Assembly (NCBI GenBank): GCA_031772625.1
Contig: CM062816.1
Span: 628,114,992 to 628,178,991, forward strand
Direction: 5' to 3'
DNA length: 64,000 nucleotides
Source: Pinus tabuliformis
Lineage: Eukaryota; Streptophyta; Pinopsida; Pinales; Pinaceae
Made by a program: the position numbers and the translations under genes. The notes beneath the pieces were generated by a model that worked only from the letters and a program-made list of their open reading frames with translations, was not told where the DNA came from and did no database searches. Of the stretch, positions 43,144-56,900 are shown piece after piece (position 1 is the stretch's first letter; each line of letters begins with the position of its first letter).

Positions 43144-44562
43144 ATGGATTATTCATTTAAACCATGTCATTTTACTGACCGTCTCCATGATTTTCCGGAG
43201 GAGGCCATTTCCAAATTACCTGTGTTCTTGGGTGGTGATTCAATCGCTGTTAAAAGGCATCTAGGCTTGTTTGCTCGTATAGTGATCATATATTGAAGAC
43301 CCCCTCAGTTTAATCATGAAGATATCAAAATGCATCTTTTTGTCTTTTCTTTAAAGGGTGATGCTTTGAATTGGTTCAACAATTTTCCTAAGGATTCTTT
43401 CACTTCTTTACAAGACATTGTCAATGCTTTTAAAGATAGATATGGTAATCCAAACAGCTTGCCTTCTGCCCCTAAAATTGTGCAACAGAATGAAAGTAGT
43501 TTGATAAAAGGTCCAGCTGTCGGTGAAAGATTCCAAGACGATTTTTCACATCAGAATGTGTCATCCACCTGTACTATTTCGGATCAAGTCCATGATAGTG
43601 GAAAAGCAGGGACAAATGACAACGAAAAAGAAGATCAAAAGCAAATTATACAAGAACTAATGCTGCTGGTAAAAAATATGGAGATTAATCAAACTAATTA
43701 CGTCAATGATGTGAGAACTTTATGCACCCACCTGGAAAAACGTAATAGGGAGATGGAGATTATGCAAAATCAGCATGCTAAAGAAATTGAGGCCATGAAG
43801 ACTAATCATGACACAGAAATTAGATTTATGCAAAGCAAGTTATCAGGCTTAGAGGAAAATATGATGACCATGAAAGCTGATCATGATAGGAAAATTAATT
43901 CTATGCAAAACAAGTTATTAACTATAGAAGAAGAAATGACTATCATGACGTTCAATCATAATAATCAGTTGGCCACCATGCAAGCAGATCATAAAGAAGA
44001 AATAAACTCCATGCAATATTGCTTGATGAACATAAAGGAAAAGAACGATAAAGTAATAAAAGATATGGAAGAAGACCATGCCAGGCAAATCAGTGCTATA
44101 AAGGTTGAACACTCTAGTCAGATGGATGCCATTAAAATACAGTTTCAAAAGTTTCAACAATGGTCAAAGGATGAGAGAAACCAGGGGACATCAACAGATC
44201 AGGAGCCTTCTCATTTGTTGCAACAAGTTCCATCTTATTATGAGGAGGTCATTGGTTCGATTGAAAGGTGGTTAATTGAAGGTGATCCAGATAGAATTAA
44301 AAATGATAAAGATCAGATGCAGGATAAAAAAAGACATGTCACACATATCTTACATACTTCATCTGATAGCTTTGAAACAGAAAGTTCCACGTCATCAGTA
44401 ATACAGCCTGCCACAAAGAAAAAGCGCAAGAGAAAGAAAATGAGAAGAAGATTTGATGCATCAGACGGCCGCGAAAAGCTTGATTTTCGGATAGGAAAAA
44501 GTCCTACCATATGTAGAATTGGACATGGCACATCCGACAAGCAGCCGACAGATTTTGCCTGA
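43144..44562 (+). pseudogene. gag: Gag-like coiled-coil protein, int2 copy, one in-frame stop
   Basis: From ATG 43144 the frame is collinear with int1 but has TGA at 43294, where int1 has a Cys codon. Downstream, 410 codons from Met 43330 stay open to TGA 44560. It carries extra heptads absent from int1 (around HDRKINSMQNKLLTIEEEM and the following block) and lacks the NQICLQKKLL segment of int1, so the rod changes by in-frame coil units. The basic tail is KKKRKRKKMRRR. The frame reads Gln at the codon where int1 stops. A start at 43330 would lose half the gag core. Confidence 0.8.
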
Positions 44563-44861
44563 AAGCAGGCAAATGCTCAATATACACTATATTGAACACA
44601 TTTGATGCCATGGGGCATCCTTTGTATTGTATTTCTAACCTTACTCCTTGTCATTTCAGCATTTTCATTTCGGTTTTAAGATTAGAATTGCTTTTTTAGA
44701 TTAGTTAATAAATGAAGAGATTATATCTTTCCTGTGCTTAATGTTATATGATGATTTTTTTGGGATGGACGCTACTTATGTCTTTTTGTGTGTTGCATGG
44801 GTGCAGATTCTGGATTCTCACATTCCTACAATGCAGCAATGTGTCCTCAAGTGGAGCCAGA
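44563..44861 (+). other. int2 3' untranslated region with complete end
   Basis: This is the only copy in which the full internal 3' end is present, from the gag stop through the 90-base block that begins CTACTTATGTC and ends GTGGAGCCAGA before LTR-3. GTGGAGCCAGA is a weak polypurine tract. Confidence 0.7.
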
Positions 44862-47800
44862 TGTTGACCACTACCGGTCAACTACCCATAGCAGTACACC
44901 CCCTTTTCTTTGCAAAAAGGGGTAGCGCTTGATCGACATGTTCGTGCCATTCTGCAGTCATCAGCAGCTTGATCAATTTATTTGTAAACCCAGTCTGCAT
45001 GTATAAATTTGTAAATAATCTTAGCAGATGTGAGTCATGTCTGTAAATTGCCTAGGTGGACCTAATTTTCTAAGTGATAATCTACGTTCCGGAAGGTTTT
45101 TCGTCTCACCGATCCATGATCGGCAGAGTTTTCCTTCAGCCTAACCCCAAAGCCGGGATGGATTTTGTCACTAGAATCTTAGGAGAATCCTAGTGTGTTA
45201 ATCTGCTAGATTATAGTTGTGTCACAGAACTGGGTGGTTTATGAGGGTCTATGTTAAATGGGTTTTTCCCCTTAAGATGTAAAATTGTAAAAGTCATGAT
45301 GTAAAGGTCTTGAGGGTTAGAAAATGTTTTAATCCCCTCATGAGTCCTAAGTCCTAGGTCCTAGGTGATATTTCATAAGGCTAAGTTCGAGGATCCATTT
45401 AAAAATAAATTAAAATTTGATTTTTTTTTAAATAAATAACTGAAAATTTAAAACAAATAATAAAATAATAAAATAATAAAATAAATAAAAAAGAAAAAAG
45501 AAAATAAAAATAATAATAAAAAATTATAAAATAAAGCAAAAACCCTAAAAATAATAAAATAATATTTTTTTAATAAATTAACAAATTCGACGGATGAGAT
45601 TAAGAAATGTCTTGATCCTCATCGACGGTCGAGATCATTTCGACATGGATCACTCGAACTAGCCGTTGGGATCATTTCCTTTAAGTAGGGTGCTAGGGGT
45701 CATTTTCAGAGGATAAGATCTGTGAGTCTTGTGCTGAAGAAGCTCTCTTGTAGTTCATTTTTTGTGCAATAAAGAAGACTTTGGGGTTAAAAATCTTGCT
45801 GGTGTTACTCTTCTGAAAATGCTGTAAGATTGTTCTATTTGTTCTGCATAATTTTATTTTCAGCCATTAATGATAGCTTAATGAAGATTGATCTAGGCAC
45901 AGGTATCTTGTCTGATCTTTGGGGTTTGAATGATAGTTTAGATTCTGAAATATATTGGCAGGTATCTCCATTTGATCGGGGTTTCACTATTGTTTTCTCC
46001 TTCTATGTTGATGGTTGAATTTAAGCTGTGCAGGAAATCTTTTTTTCAGATTACCGGGCGTTAGGGGAAGTTCTCGGCTGAACCAGCCAACTCCCGGGTT
46101 GTGTTTTCTGAAAGAGCCCAGCCAGTTCTTGATCCCGGGCTTATCATTCGAAATATTTTTTATGAATGCATGCAGGGTTTTCTGAAGCGTTTTACATTAA
46201 GTTTAAAATTCTGAAAATATTTCTGTGGCATAATGAGAAATCTGGTTATTTAGAGCCTTTAATTTGTAATTACTGTAATTATTTAACTGGTTCTTAGGGT
46301 TTTTAGGGTCTCTTTTATTTTTTAGGTTCTGGCTGTTTGTTTTTATTGTTCTCAGGTTGCAGGTTGTAGATCTAAAGATATAATCTCGTTCTGAAGCCAG
46401 ATCTAGGCCCTGGAGGGTAAGATCTGGCTTCAACATCATTTTGCAGGGATAATCTTCAAAGGGTTTTCAATTTTTCTGAAGAAGGTCGAAGTTACCTGCT
46501 TGCTGGGGTTTCATCTCCAGGAAAATTTTCGAATTTTTTTTTTTAAAAGAATGCTGTGTGGACCTCCTGATTGTTGCCAAGTTTGAGCATTGCCATTTTT
46601 TCCACTGCCCGCACTACTCAGCTCTCTGCACCTAAACCTGCGTCACTTCATAACAGCGTGCCACTATTTCATTTGTGATCTCCACGCAGTGACTCTCACC
46701 ATCATCATCGTAGCTGCCCTCCTTACGCTTCAGCGTTCTCCCTCCCGCCATCATCCAAGCTGTTGCGTTCATCTTTCATTCCCCACGCAGCTCCCTCACT
46801 CGCTGTTGTACCTGCACGCGGCTTTCCTCCACACAGTCTTCACGCATTCTTCTACGCATTCTGAGCTACCCAACCTGCAAATTTTTTTCGCTCAACCTCC
46901 AACGTCCTCCCTTTACCAACGTAATTCTTTCCTCAATCACACGCTGTCTGCATGCACGGTTTTTTTCCTTTCCGCCTCAACGCACCGCAGGCAGTCATAA
47001 TATGATAAACATATTTCGTTTTCCATCCTCGGCTTCTTGGAAGAGGATCTGCTCCTTGCCACGCTGTTGCAGCTTCTACCAGCAAACAACTCATCAATTT
47101 TTCCTTCACGCATGCGTTGCCTCTGCAACTTATCCATCTCTGCTGAGTCCTCAGATTGCCGTGTTCTGCCCTTCGAGCCATCATCTGCCTGGATCTTTAA
47201 GCTGCGAGCATTCCTGCAAATCTCACGCGTCTCTGCAATTGTTCCTCACGTTTTACTCCCTCGGCACCTGCAGACATTAAACGCAGACAATATTTGATTG
47301 ATACGGTGTGTAAGTATGTTAATCTAGGGTAGTTTCAGATTTTTCTTTATATCGTATAGTTTAGAAATTGTTTTTATTTAAATTTTATTTGTTTAGCTTT
47401 CAAATTTTATAAATTTCACCTTTTTGCATATATTAGATCATAGTTTTATTATTTTTTTTTATTTAACTTATAGCCTTTAAGTATAGTTTGTTTCATTTAA
47501 ATTTTAAATATAAAAATTTAAAATCATAAAAATTATAAAAAAAATAAAATAAAATTAAAAAAGGGTCCTTTTTTAGGGTATATAGATCATAATTTTGATT
47601 ATCTTATAGTTTTAGTTTTAATTCTTATTTTAGATTTTAGATTTAGGGTTTAGCATTAGATTTGTTCAAAAAATTTAACTTTGTTTGGATTTGGTTCTTT
47701 AAAAAAAAAAAAAATGGTTTCAATTTTTATTTTATTTTATTTCTTATGTATTAGATTAAAGCTAAGTTATATTTTAGGATTCAAATTTAGTTTCTTATTC

Positions 47801-48437
47801 TTTTGTTTTGTTATTTAAAAAAATCATAAAAGTACAAAAAATTATAAAAAAATAATAATAAAAAATCAAAAAACCTTTTTATTTAGACTTTATAGTCTTG
47901 TTTTATTTTGAAAAGCGTAAATAATATTTTGGAAATATTTTGCCAGATTCAGTCTTGGCTCGGGGATTTTATCACATTTTATCCTTTATGCTGAGGCTGA
48001 AAATTTTGGCCTGGGAGTTAATGTTTATTGTGTTTAAATGTTCATTTAAAGATTGATTGCATATATGTGATCTCTGGTGGTTGTTTAAAGCATTTACTCT
48101 TTTAAGTTGCTGAGCTATTGAGCCTTTATGGTTATCTTGTATCTGGCAAAAGTTAAGTTTTTCATGATAAATGATTGCTCTTCATGGTTTATATTGCTGC
48201 AGTATCTGATACTTAATCGATTAAATATTAACTCCACAAGGCACTGGTCCATTAACTCCTAAATCATTTAAGTGCTTGCTCTTTCGTGTCTCCCAACCCA
48301 ACTGGTTCACAGTTGGTATTCATCACCTCATAGGGTCTACCCCCCTTAGCCGCGGGAGATAGGCTTAAACGGAGAGATCGGGGATCAGGATGACAGCCCC
48401 CGGTCTGAGCGTTGTCGTGACAATCTGTGTGACAACA
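44862..48437 (+). repeat. LTR-3, subtype B
   Basis: It is 3576 bp and nearly identical by eye to LTR-2 and LTR-5. It ends GTGTGACAACA, sharing the T with LTR-5 but not with LTR-2, and both LTR-3 and LTR-5 are followed by a 90-bp remnant. Confidence 0.92.
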
Positions 48438-48527
48438 CTACTTATACTTTGTTGTGTGTTGCATGGATGCAGATTCTGGATTCTCACATTCCTACAGTGC
48501 AGCAACGTGTCCCCAAGTGGAGCCAGA
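48438..48527 (+). other. 90-bp internal-region remnant between LTR-3 and LTR-4
   Basis: It matches the last 90 bases of int2 (44772-44861) with a few differences and lacks everything before them, including primer site and gag. It is the scar of a deletion that removed a whole internal region from the LTR end to CTACTTAT. Confidence 0.88.
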
Positions 48528-50861
48528 TGTTGACCACTACGTGTCAACTACCCGTAGCAGTACCCCCCCTTTCTTTGCAAAAGGGATAGCGCTTGATTGA
48601 TGTGTCTGTGCCATTCGACAGTCATCGTCGACTTGATCAATTTATGTTGTAAACCCAGTCTGCATGTGTAAATTGTAAATAATCTTAGCAGAGTTGAGTC
48701 ATGTATGTAAATTGCCTAGGTGGACCTAATTTTCTAGTGATAATCTACGTTCCGGAATGTTTTTTGTCTCACCGATCTATGATCGGCAGAGTTTTCCTTC
48801 AGCCTAACCCCAAAGCCGGAATGAATTTTGTCATTAGAATCTTAGAGGAATCCTAGTGTGTTAATCTGCTAGATTATAGTTGTGTCGCAGAACTAGGTGG
48901 TTTATGAGGGTCTATGTCAAATGGGTTTTCCCCCTTGAGATGTAAAATTCATGATGTAATGTGTCTTGAGGGTTAGAAAATGTTTTAATCCCCTCATAAG
49001 TCCTAAGTCCTAGGTCCTAGGTGATTTTTCCAAAGGCTAAGTTCGAGGATCCATTTAAAAATAAATTAAAAATTAAAAATTTTAAAATTAAAAAATAATA
49101 ATAATAATAAATAAAAATAATAAAATAAAATAAAAACTTAAAAATAATAAAATAATAATATTTTTGAGTAAATAAATGTAGAATTTCAATTTTTTAATGC
49201 ATTAAAAAATTCGACGGATGAGATTAAGAGATATCTTGATTCTCATCAACGGTCGAGATCATTTTGACGTGGATCACTCGAACTAGCCATTGGGAATTTT
49301 TCCTTTAAATAGGGTGCTAAGGGTCATTTGAGATCTGATTTGATCTGAGAGTCTGGTGCTAAAGAAAGCTCTCTTGTAGTCAGTTTTTGTGCAATAAAGA
49401 AAGACTTTGGGGTTAAAAATCTTGCTGGTGTTACTCTTCTTTAAGTGCTGTAAGATGATTTATTTTTCTGCATAATTTTATTTTCAGCTATTGATTTTAG
49501 CTTGATGAAGATTGATTCAGGCACAGGTATCTTGTCTGATCTTTGGGGTTTGAATGATAGTTTAGATTCTGAAAGATAATGGCAGGTATCTCCATTTGAT
49601 CGGGGTTTCACTATTGTTTTCTCCTTCTATGTTGATGGTTGATTTTAAGCTGTGCAGGAAATCTTTTTTTCAGATTACCGGGCGTTAGGGGAAGTTCTCG
49701 GCTGAACCAGCCAACTCCCGGATTGTGTTTCCTGAAAGATCCCAGCCAGTTCTTGATCCTGGGCTTATCATTTGAAATTTTTTATTAATGCATGCAGGGT
49801 TTTCTGAAGCACCTCACATTAAGTTTGAAATTCTGAAAATATAACTGTGGATTATTGACAAATCTAGCTACTAAAGAGCCTTAGATCTGTAAATATTGTA
49901 AATTCATAGCTGGTTTGTAGGGTTTTATTGTTTGCATATATTTTTTGGGTTTTTTGTTTTCCATTTGCAGGTTGTAGGTCTGGGAAGAAATCTAGTTTTT
50001 GCAGGGTCTCTGTTTTGGCTGTCCAAGGGTTTTAAATTCTGTTACTTTCAGATTTGGAAATCTTTTGAGAGGGTTTCATCTCCAGAACCTGAAAACAAGT
50101 GGCTGCCTCCTGCAAACACCAGATCAAAGCGGCATTTTATCCACGCATGTTTTCTCTTCGCAGCTCCTCATTTGCTGCAAACTCCTGTACGCTGCCAAAG
50201 TCTGCAAAATTATTACACTACTCCCATTCCACGCAAACACTCCACGCTTCCACCATAACCTTGCATCGATTTCCTTCAGCCGTCGTCCAGCTATACACTG
50301 TCACATTTCGTTTTACCTTGCTCTTTCCCAAACTCGTTCAAGCTGCCAGGCCTGCGTTCTACGCTTTCTCTCATCTCTACGTTGCCATTGTTATCGCCCT
50401 GCGTGCATCCCTTCAATCCTCTGCCCGTCGAGCTCCTCCACGCGTTTTTCATTCTCCATACCCCCCACGCGCAGTGCCATTCGCTCTGTCCACGCGACCT
50501 TATTCTTTGTTGTATTTTCCCATCTCTGCAAGCCCAAGCTCCCACGCTGAGCAGATCCCGCCTGTCTACCTGCACAAAGAAACGAGTTCCTCTTGCCTCT
50601 TGCGTGAAGTTTCTCCCATCCGCCTGGATCTTCAACCTGCACTACAAACATTCGAGATTCTTCTTTCTCCGTCTGCCGTCGAAAGTAGTCTGCCGTCTGA
50701 CAGTAAGAACACGTCTTCTTTTCGTATACAGACCAGGTATTATTTCATGCGTTTAACGTATTGGTTAGCATAGTTAGAATTAGATGATAGTAGTTCTTTT
50801 TGTTTAGATTTTTTTTAATCTTAGGATAGTTTTAAATTTAGATATTACTTTTGTTTCATTT

Positions 50862-50916
<55 letters not shown>

Positions 50917-51085
50917 TCATAAAAATTCATTAGGTTTTAGTTAGAGTTTAAGCTTTAGATTTAGATTTGATTTTTTTTAGTGTTAGATTAGATTATATTT
51001 TATTTTTCATTTTTTTAGTTTTAAGTTTAAAGCTTTAAAAAAAACATAAATTTTTTTTTTTTAAATTTTAAAATCATAAAATTTT

Positions 51086-51133
<48 letters not shown>

Positions 51134-51911
51134 ATAAAAAGTCCCTTTAGGGTTTTGGTTCTTTTTTTTTAATTTTTTAGAAATAAGCTTTAGTTTTAGT
51201 TTAGATTTTAGGTTTTCCTTTTAAATATAACAATAAAAATTTATAAATTTATAAAATTATACAGGAGTTTCTTTTCCTTTAAGTGTAGAATTTGATATTA
51301 TTTAGATTTTTTAGGTTTCATTTAGTTTTAATTTTTGTTTTATCTGAAAAACATAAAAATATTTTGGAAATATTTTGCCAGTCTTGGCTTAGGGATTTAT
51401 CACGTTTTATCTTTTTAGCCGAGGCTAAAATTTTGATGTGAAATTAATGTTTATTATTTTTATGTGATTTAGCATGCTTGAATAATCATAAATGTGATAT
51501 CTAGTTAGCGTTTAAAATTACGTGATTATTTAAAAGCACTTTATCTTTCGAAGTTTTAAATTGTTGGAGTATCATTAAGCCATTAATCATTTATTGATTA
51601 TCTCGCATGTGGTAAAAGTTAATCTTTGTTGTTTGATGGTAAAATGATTGTTAATGAGTTCATATCTCTGCAGCATTTGAAAAATAATCGTTTAATCATT
51701 TATGTCATAAGGCACTGGTTTATTTGCTTGATAATATCAATTTAGTGCTTGTTCCTTTGTGTCTCCCAACCCAACTGGTTCACAGTTGGTCATCCATTTT
51801 CCTATAGGGTCTACCCCCCTTAGCCGCGGGAGACAGGCTTAAACAGAGAGATCGGGGATCAGGGTGACAGCCCCCGGTCTGAGCGTTGTCGTGACAATCT
51901 GTGCGACAACA
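48528..51911 (+). repeat. LTR-4, subtype A
   Basis: It is 3384 bp and follows LTR-1 closely, with AT dinucleotide arrays at 50863-50912 and 51088-51128. Single-base differences with LTR-6 are few. Confidence 0.92.
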
Positions 51912-52385
51912 TTTTTTGGCGTCGTTGCCGGGGACATTTTATTCTCGGCGTTTCAATGACAATCATCCTTCTCATTTCTTATCTTTCCATTTGGCCCGGC
52001 AACGCCAACATTTTTTGGCGCTGTTGCCAGGGGGGGTTTTTATGGCCCTGGCGTTTCAACGACATTTATCATTCTTTCATCTTTCGCATGCGGCATATCT
52101 CATTTGAGCTAGCAGAGTCAACATTTTTTGGCATCATTTGGATCTTTTCATCACCCTATCTTTCGTCATATTAGCAACTTCTCTTCATTTCATTTTTTGT
52201 TTGGGTGGCGACTACATTTTCTTATTTTTCCCAGACAAGAAGCCTCCCTCATATCCGCTTACTGGTTACTTTTTGGATCCTAGAATTTGACTCATTGTTC
52301 AAGTGGCAACTCCACTGGTTTCATTTATTAATTTTCTTGAGCAGAGATCTCTTTCTATCATCCATTTGATCCCTTATTATTCATC
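51912..52385 (+). other. int3 leader with tRNA-Asp type primer site
   Basis: TGGCGTCGTTGCCGGGGA (51917-51934) differs by one base from the tRNA-Asp complement. The second copy of the module follows about 100 bases later, with TGGCGCTGTTGCCAGGGG. Confidence 0.75.
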
Positions 52386-53727
52386 ATGGATTATTCGTTT
52401 AAACCATGTCATTTTACTAATGTTCGCCATGATATTCCAGAGGTGGCCATTTCTAAATTACCTGTGTTCTCGGGTGGTGATTCAGTCGCTGTTAAAAAAC
52501 ATCTAGGCTGGTTTACTCGTATAATGATCATGTATTGTAGATCTCCTCAGTATAATCATGAAGATGTCAAAATGCGTCTATTTGTCCTTTCTTTAGAAGA
52601 TGATGCTTTGAATTGGTTTAATAGTTGTCCTGAAGATTCCTTCACTTCTTTGCAAGACATTGTCGATGCTTTTAAAGATAGATATGGTGATCCAGATAGC
52701 TCGCCTTGTGCCCCTAAAATTGTGCAACAGAATGAAATTTGTTCTTATAAAAGGTCCAATTGTCGATGAAAGATTTCAAGACAATGCTTCATATCAGAAT
52801 TTCCCATCCACTTGTACCATTGCAGATCATAGTGAAAAAGTAGGAACAAATTCTAAAAATAGTGTTGACAATGAAAAGGAAGATCGTAAGCAAATTATAC
52901 AAGAACTAATGCTGCTGGTAAAAAATATGGAGATCAATCAAACTAATTACGCCAATGATGTGAGAATTTTATGCACCCACCTGGAAAAGCATAATAGGGA
53001 GATAGAGATCATGCAAAATCAGCATACTAAGGAAATTGAGGCCATGAAGACTAATCATGACACAGAAATTAGTTTTATGCAAAGCAAGTTATCAGGCTTA
53101 GAGGAAAATATGACGACCATGCAAGAAAATTATAAGGAAGAGATAAACTCTATGCAGCATTGCTTAATGACCATAAAGGAAAAAGACGATAAAGTAATAA
53201 AAGATATGGAAGCTAATTAGATATGTCTTCAGAAAAAGTTATTGACCATGGAAGAAGATCATGCCAGGGAAATCAGTCCTATGAAAGTTGAACACTCTAG
53301 CCAGATAAATGCCATTAAAATACAGGTACATAAATTTCAACAAAGGATTAAGGGTGAAAGAAACCAGGTAACATCAATAGATCAGGAGCTTTCTCATTTG
53401 CTACAACAAGCTCCATCTTATTATGAGGAGGTCATTGGTTCGATTGGAAGGTGGTTAATTGAAGGTGATCCAGACAAAATTAAAAACGATAAAGATCAGA
53501 TGCAGGATGAAGAAAGACATGTCACGCATATCTTACATACTTCATCTGATAGCTTTGAAGCAAAAAGTTCCACGTCATCAATAATACAACCTACCAGGAA
53601 GAAAAAGCGCAAGAGGAAGAAAATGAGAAAAAGATTTGATGCATCAGACGGCCGCGAGCAGCTTGATTTTCGGATAGGAAAAAGTCCTACTATATGTAGA
53701 ATTGGACATGGCACATCGAACAAGTAG
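52386..53727 (+). pseudogene. gag: Gag-like coiled-coil protein, int3 copy, frameshifted
   Basis: It is collinear with int1 from ATG 52386. One extra base near 52737 (GAAATTTGTTCTT against GAAAGTAATCTT) shifts the frame just after the gag core. TAG at 53218 replaces the Gln codon of int1. The rest of the coil and the basic tail continue in frame to TAG 53725. It cannot make the full protein. Confidence 0.88.
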
Positions 53728-53950
53728 CCGACAGATTTGCCTGAAAGCAGGCAAATGCTCAATATACACTATATTGAACACATCTGATGCCATGGGTCAT
53801 CCCCTGTATTTCTAACCTTACTCCTTGTTTTTTCAGCATTTTCATTTCTGTTTTAGGATTAGATTTACTTTTCTAGATAGTTAATAAATGAAGAGCTTAT
53901 ATCTTTCATGTGCTTAATGTTATATGATGATTTTTTGGACGGATGCTACT
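53728..53950 (+). other. int3 3' untranslated region, PPT region deleted
   Basis: It has the same deletion endpoint as int1: GGATGCTACT joined directly to the TGTTGACC of the next LTR. Confidence 0.7.
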
Positions 53951-56900
53951 TGTTGACCACTACCGGTCAACTACCCATAAGCAGTACACCCCCTTTTCTT
54001 TGCAAAAAGGGGTAGCGCTTGATCGACATGTTCGTGCCATTCTGCAGTCATCAACAACTTGATCAATTTATTTGTAAACCCAGTCTGCATGTATAAATTT
54101 GTAAATAATCTTAGCAGATGTGAGTCATCTCTGTAAATTTCCTAGGTGGACCTAATTTTCTAAGTGATAATCTACGTTCCGGAAGGTTTTTCGTCTCACC
54201 GATCCATGATCGGCAGAGTTTTCCTTCAGCTTAACCCCAAAGCCGGGATGGATTTTGTCACTAGAATCTTAGGAGAATCCTAGTGTGTTAATCTGCTAGA
54301 TTATAGTTGTGTCACAGAACTGGGTGGTTTATGAGGGTCTATGTTAAATGGGTTTTTCCCCTTAAGATGTAAAATTGTAAAAGTCATGATGTAAAGTGTC
54401 TTGAGGGTTAGAAAATGTTTTAATCGCCTCATAAGTCCTAAGTCCTAGGTCCTAGGTGATTTTTCCAAAGGCTGAGTTCGAGGATCCATTTAAAAATAAA
54501 TTAAAATTTGATTTTTTTTTTTTAAATAAATAACTGAAAATTTAAAACAAATAATAAAATAAATAAAAAATAAAAAAAGAAAATAAAAATAATAATAAAA
54601 AATTATAACATAAAGCAAAAACCCTAAAAATAATAAAATAATATTTTTTTAATAAATTAACAAATTCGACGGATGAGATTAAGAGATGTCTTGATCCTCA
54701 TCGACGGTCGAGATCATTTCGACATGGATCACTCGAACTAGCCGTTGGGATCATTTCCTTTAAGCAGGGTGCTAGGGGTCATTTTCAGAGGATAAGATCT
54801 GTGAGTCTTGTGTTGAAGAAGCTCTCTTGTAGTTCATTTTTTGTGCAATAAAGAAGACTTTGGGGTTAAAAATCTTGCTGGTGTTACTCTTTTGAAAACG
54901 CTGTAAGATTGTTCTATTTGTTCTGCATAATTTTATTTTCAGCCATTAATGATAGCTTAATGAAGATTGATCTAGGTAGATGTATCTTGTCTGATCTTTG
55001 GGGTTTGAATGATAGTCTAGATTCTGAAATATATTGGTAGGTATCTCCATTTGATCGGGGTTTCACTATTGTTTTCTCCTTCTATGTTGATGGTTGAAAT
55101 TAAGCTGTGCAGGAAATCCTTTTTTCAGATTACGGGCGTTAGGGGAAGTTCTCGGCTGAACCAGCCAACTCCCGGGTTGTGTTTTCTGAAAGAGCCCAGC
55201 TAGTTCTTGATCCCGGGCTTATCATTCGAAATATTTTTTATGAATGCATGCAGGGTTTTCTGAAGCGTTTTACATTAAGTTTAAAATTCTGAAAATATTT
55301 CTGTGGCATAATGAGAAATCTGGTTATTTAGAGCCTTTAATTTTTAATTACTGTAATTATTTAACTGGTTCTTAGGGTTTTTAGTGTCTCTTTTATTTTT
55401 CAGGTTCTGACTGTTTGTTTTTATTGTTCTCAGGTTGCAGGTTGCAGATCTGAAGATATAATCTCGTTCTGAAGCCAGATCTAGGCCCTGGAGGGTAAGA
55501 TCTGGCTTCAGCATCATTTTGCAGGGATAATCTTCAAAGGGTTTTCAATTTTTCTGAAGAAGGTCGAAGTTACCTGCTTGCTGGGGTTTCATCTCCAGGA
55601 TAATTTTCGATTTTTTTTTTAAAAGAATGCTGTGTGGACCTCCTGATTGTTGCCAAGTTTGAGCACTGCCATTTTTTCCACTGCCCGCACTGCTCAGCTC
55701 TCTGCACCTAAACCTGCGTCACTTCATAACAGCGTGCCACTATTTCATTTGTGATCTCCACGCAGTGACTCTCACCATCATCATCGTAGCTGCCCTCCTT
55801 ACGCTTCAGCGTTCTCCCTCCCGCCATCATCCAAGCTGTTGCGTTCATCTTTCATTCCCCACGCAGCTCCCTCACTCGCTGTTGTACCTGCACGCGGCTC
55901 TCCTCCACACAGTCTTCACGCATTCTTCTACGCATTCTGAGCTACCCAACCTGCAAATTTTTTTCGCTCAACCTCCAACGTCCTCCCTTTACCAACGTAA
56001 TTCTTTCCTCAATCACACGCTGTCTGCATGCACGGTTTTTTTCCTTTCCGCCTCAACGCACCGCAGGCAGTCATAATATGATAAACAAATTTCGTTTTCC
56101 ATCCTCGGCTTCTTGGAAGAGGATCTGCTCCTTGCCACGCTGTTGCAACTTCTACCAGCAAACAACTCATCGATTTTTCCTTCACGCACGCGTTGCCTCT
56201 GCAACTTATCCATCTCTGCTGAGTCCTCAGATTGCCGTGTTCTGCCCTTCGAGCCATCATCTGCCTGGATCTTTAAGCTGCGAGCATTCCTGCAAATCTC
56301 ACGCGTCTCTGCAATCGTTCCTCACGTTTTACTCCCTCGGCACCTGCAGACATTAAACGCAGACAATATTTGATTGATACGGTGTGTAAGTATGTTAATC
56401 TAGGGTAGTTTCAGATTTTTCTTTATATCGTATAGTTTAGAAATTGTTTTTATTTAAATTTTATTTGTTTAGCTTTCAAATTTTATAAATTTCACCTTTT
56501 TGCATATATTAGATCATAGTTTTATTATTATTTTTTATTTAACTTATAGCCTTTAAGTATAGTTTGTTTCATTTAAATTTTAAATATAAAAATTTAAAAT
56601 CATAAAAATTATAAAAAAATAAAAAAAAAATTAAAAAAGGGTCCTTTTTTAGGGTATATAGATCATAATTTTGATTATCTTATAGTTTTAGTTTTAATTC
56701 TTATTTTAGATTTTAGATTTAGGGTTTAGCATTAGATTTGTTCAAAAAATTTAACTTTATTTGGATTTGGTTCTTTAAAAAAAAAAAAAAAAATGGTTTC
56801 AATTTTTATTTTATTTTATTTCTTATGTATTAGATTAAAGCTAAGTTATATTTTAGGATTCAAATTTAGTTTCTTATTCTTTTGTTTTGTTATTTAAAAA

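Noticed and set aside
48365..48547. A 60-codon - strand frame across LTR end and 90-bp remnant
   Set aside because: It spans a recombination junction and is short. It repeats at 57444-57626 only because the unit is duplicated.
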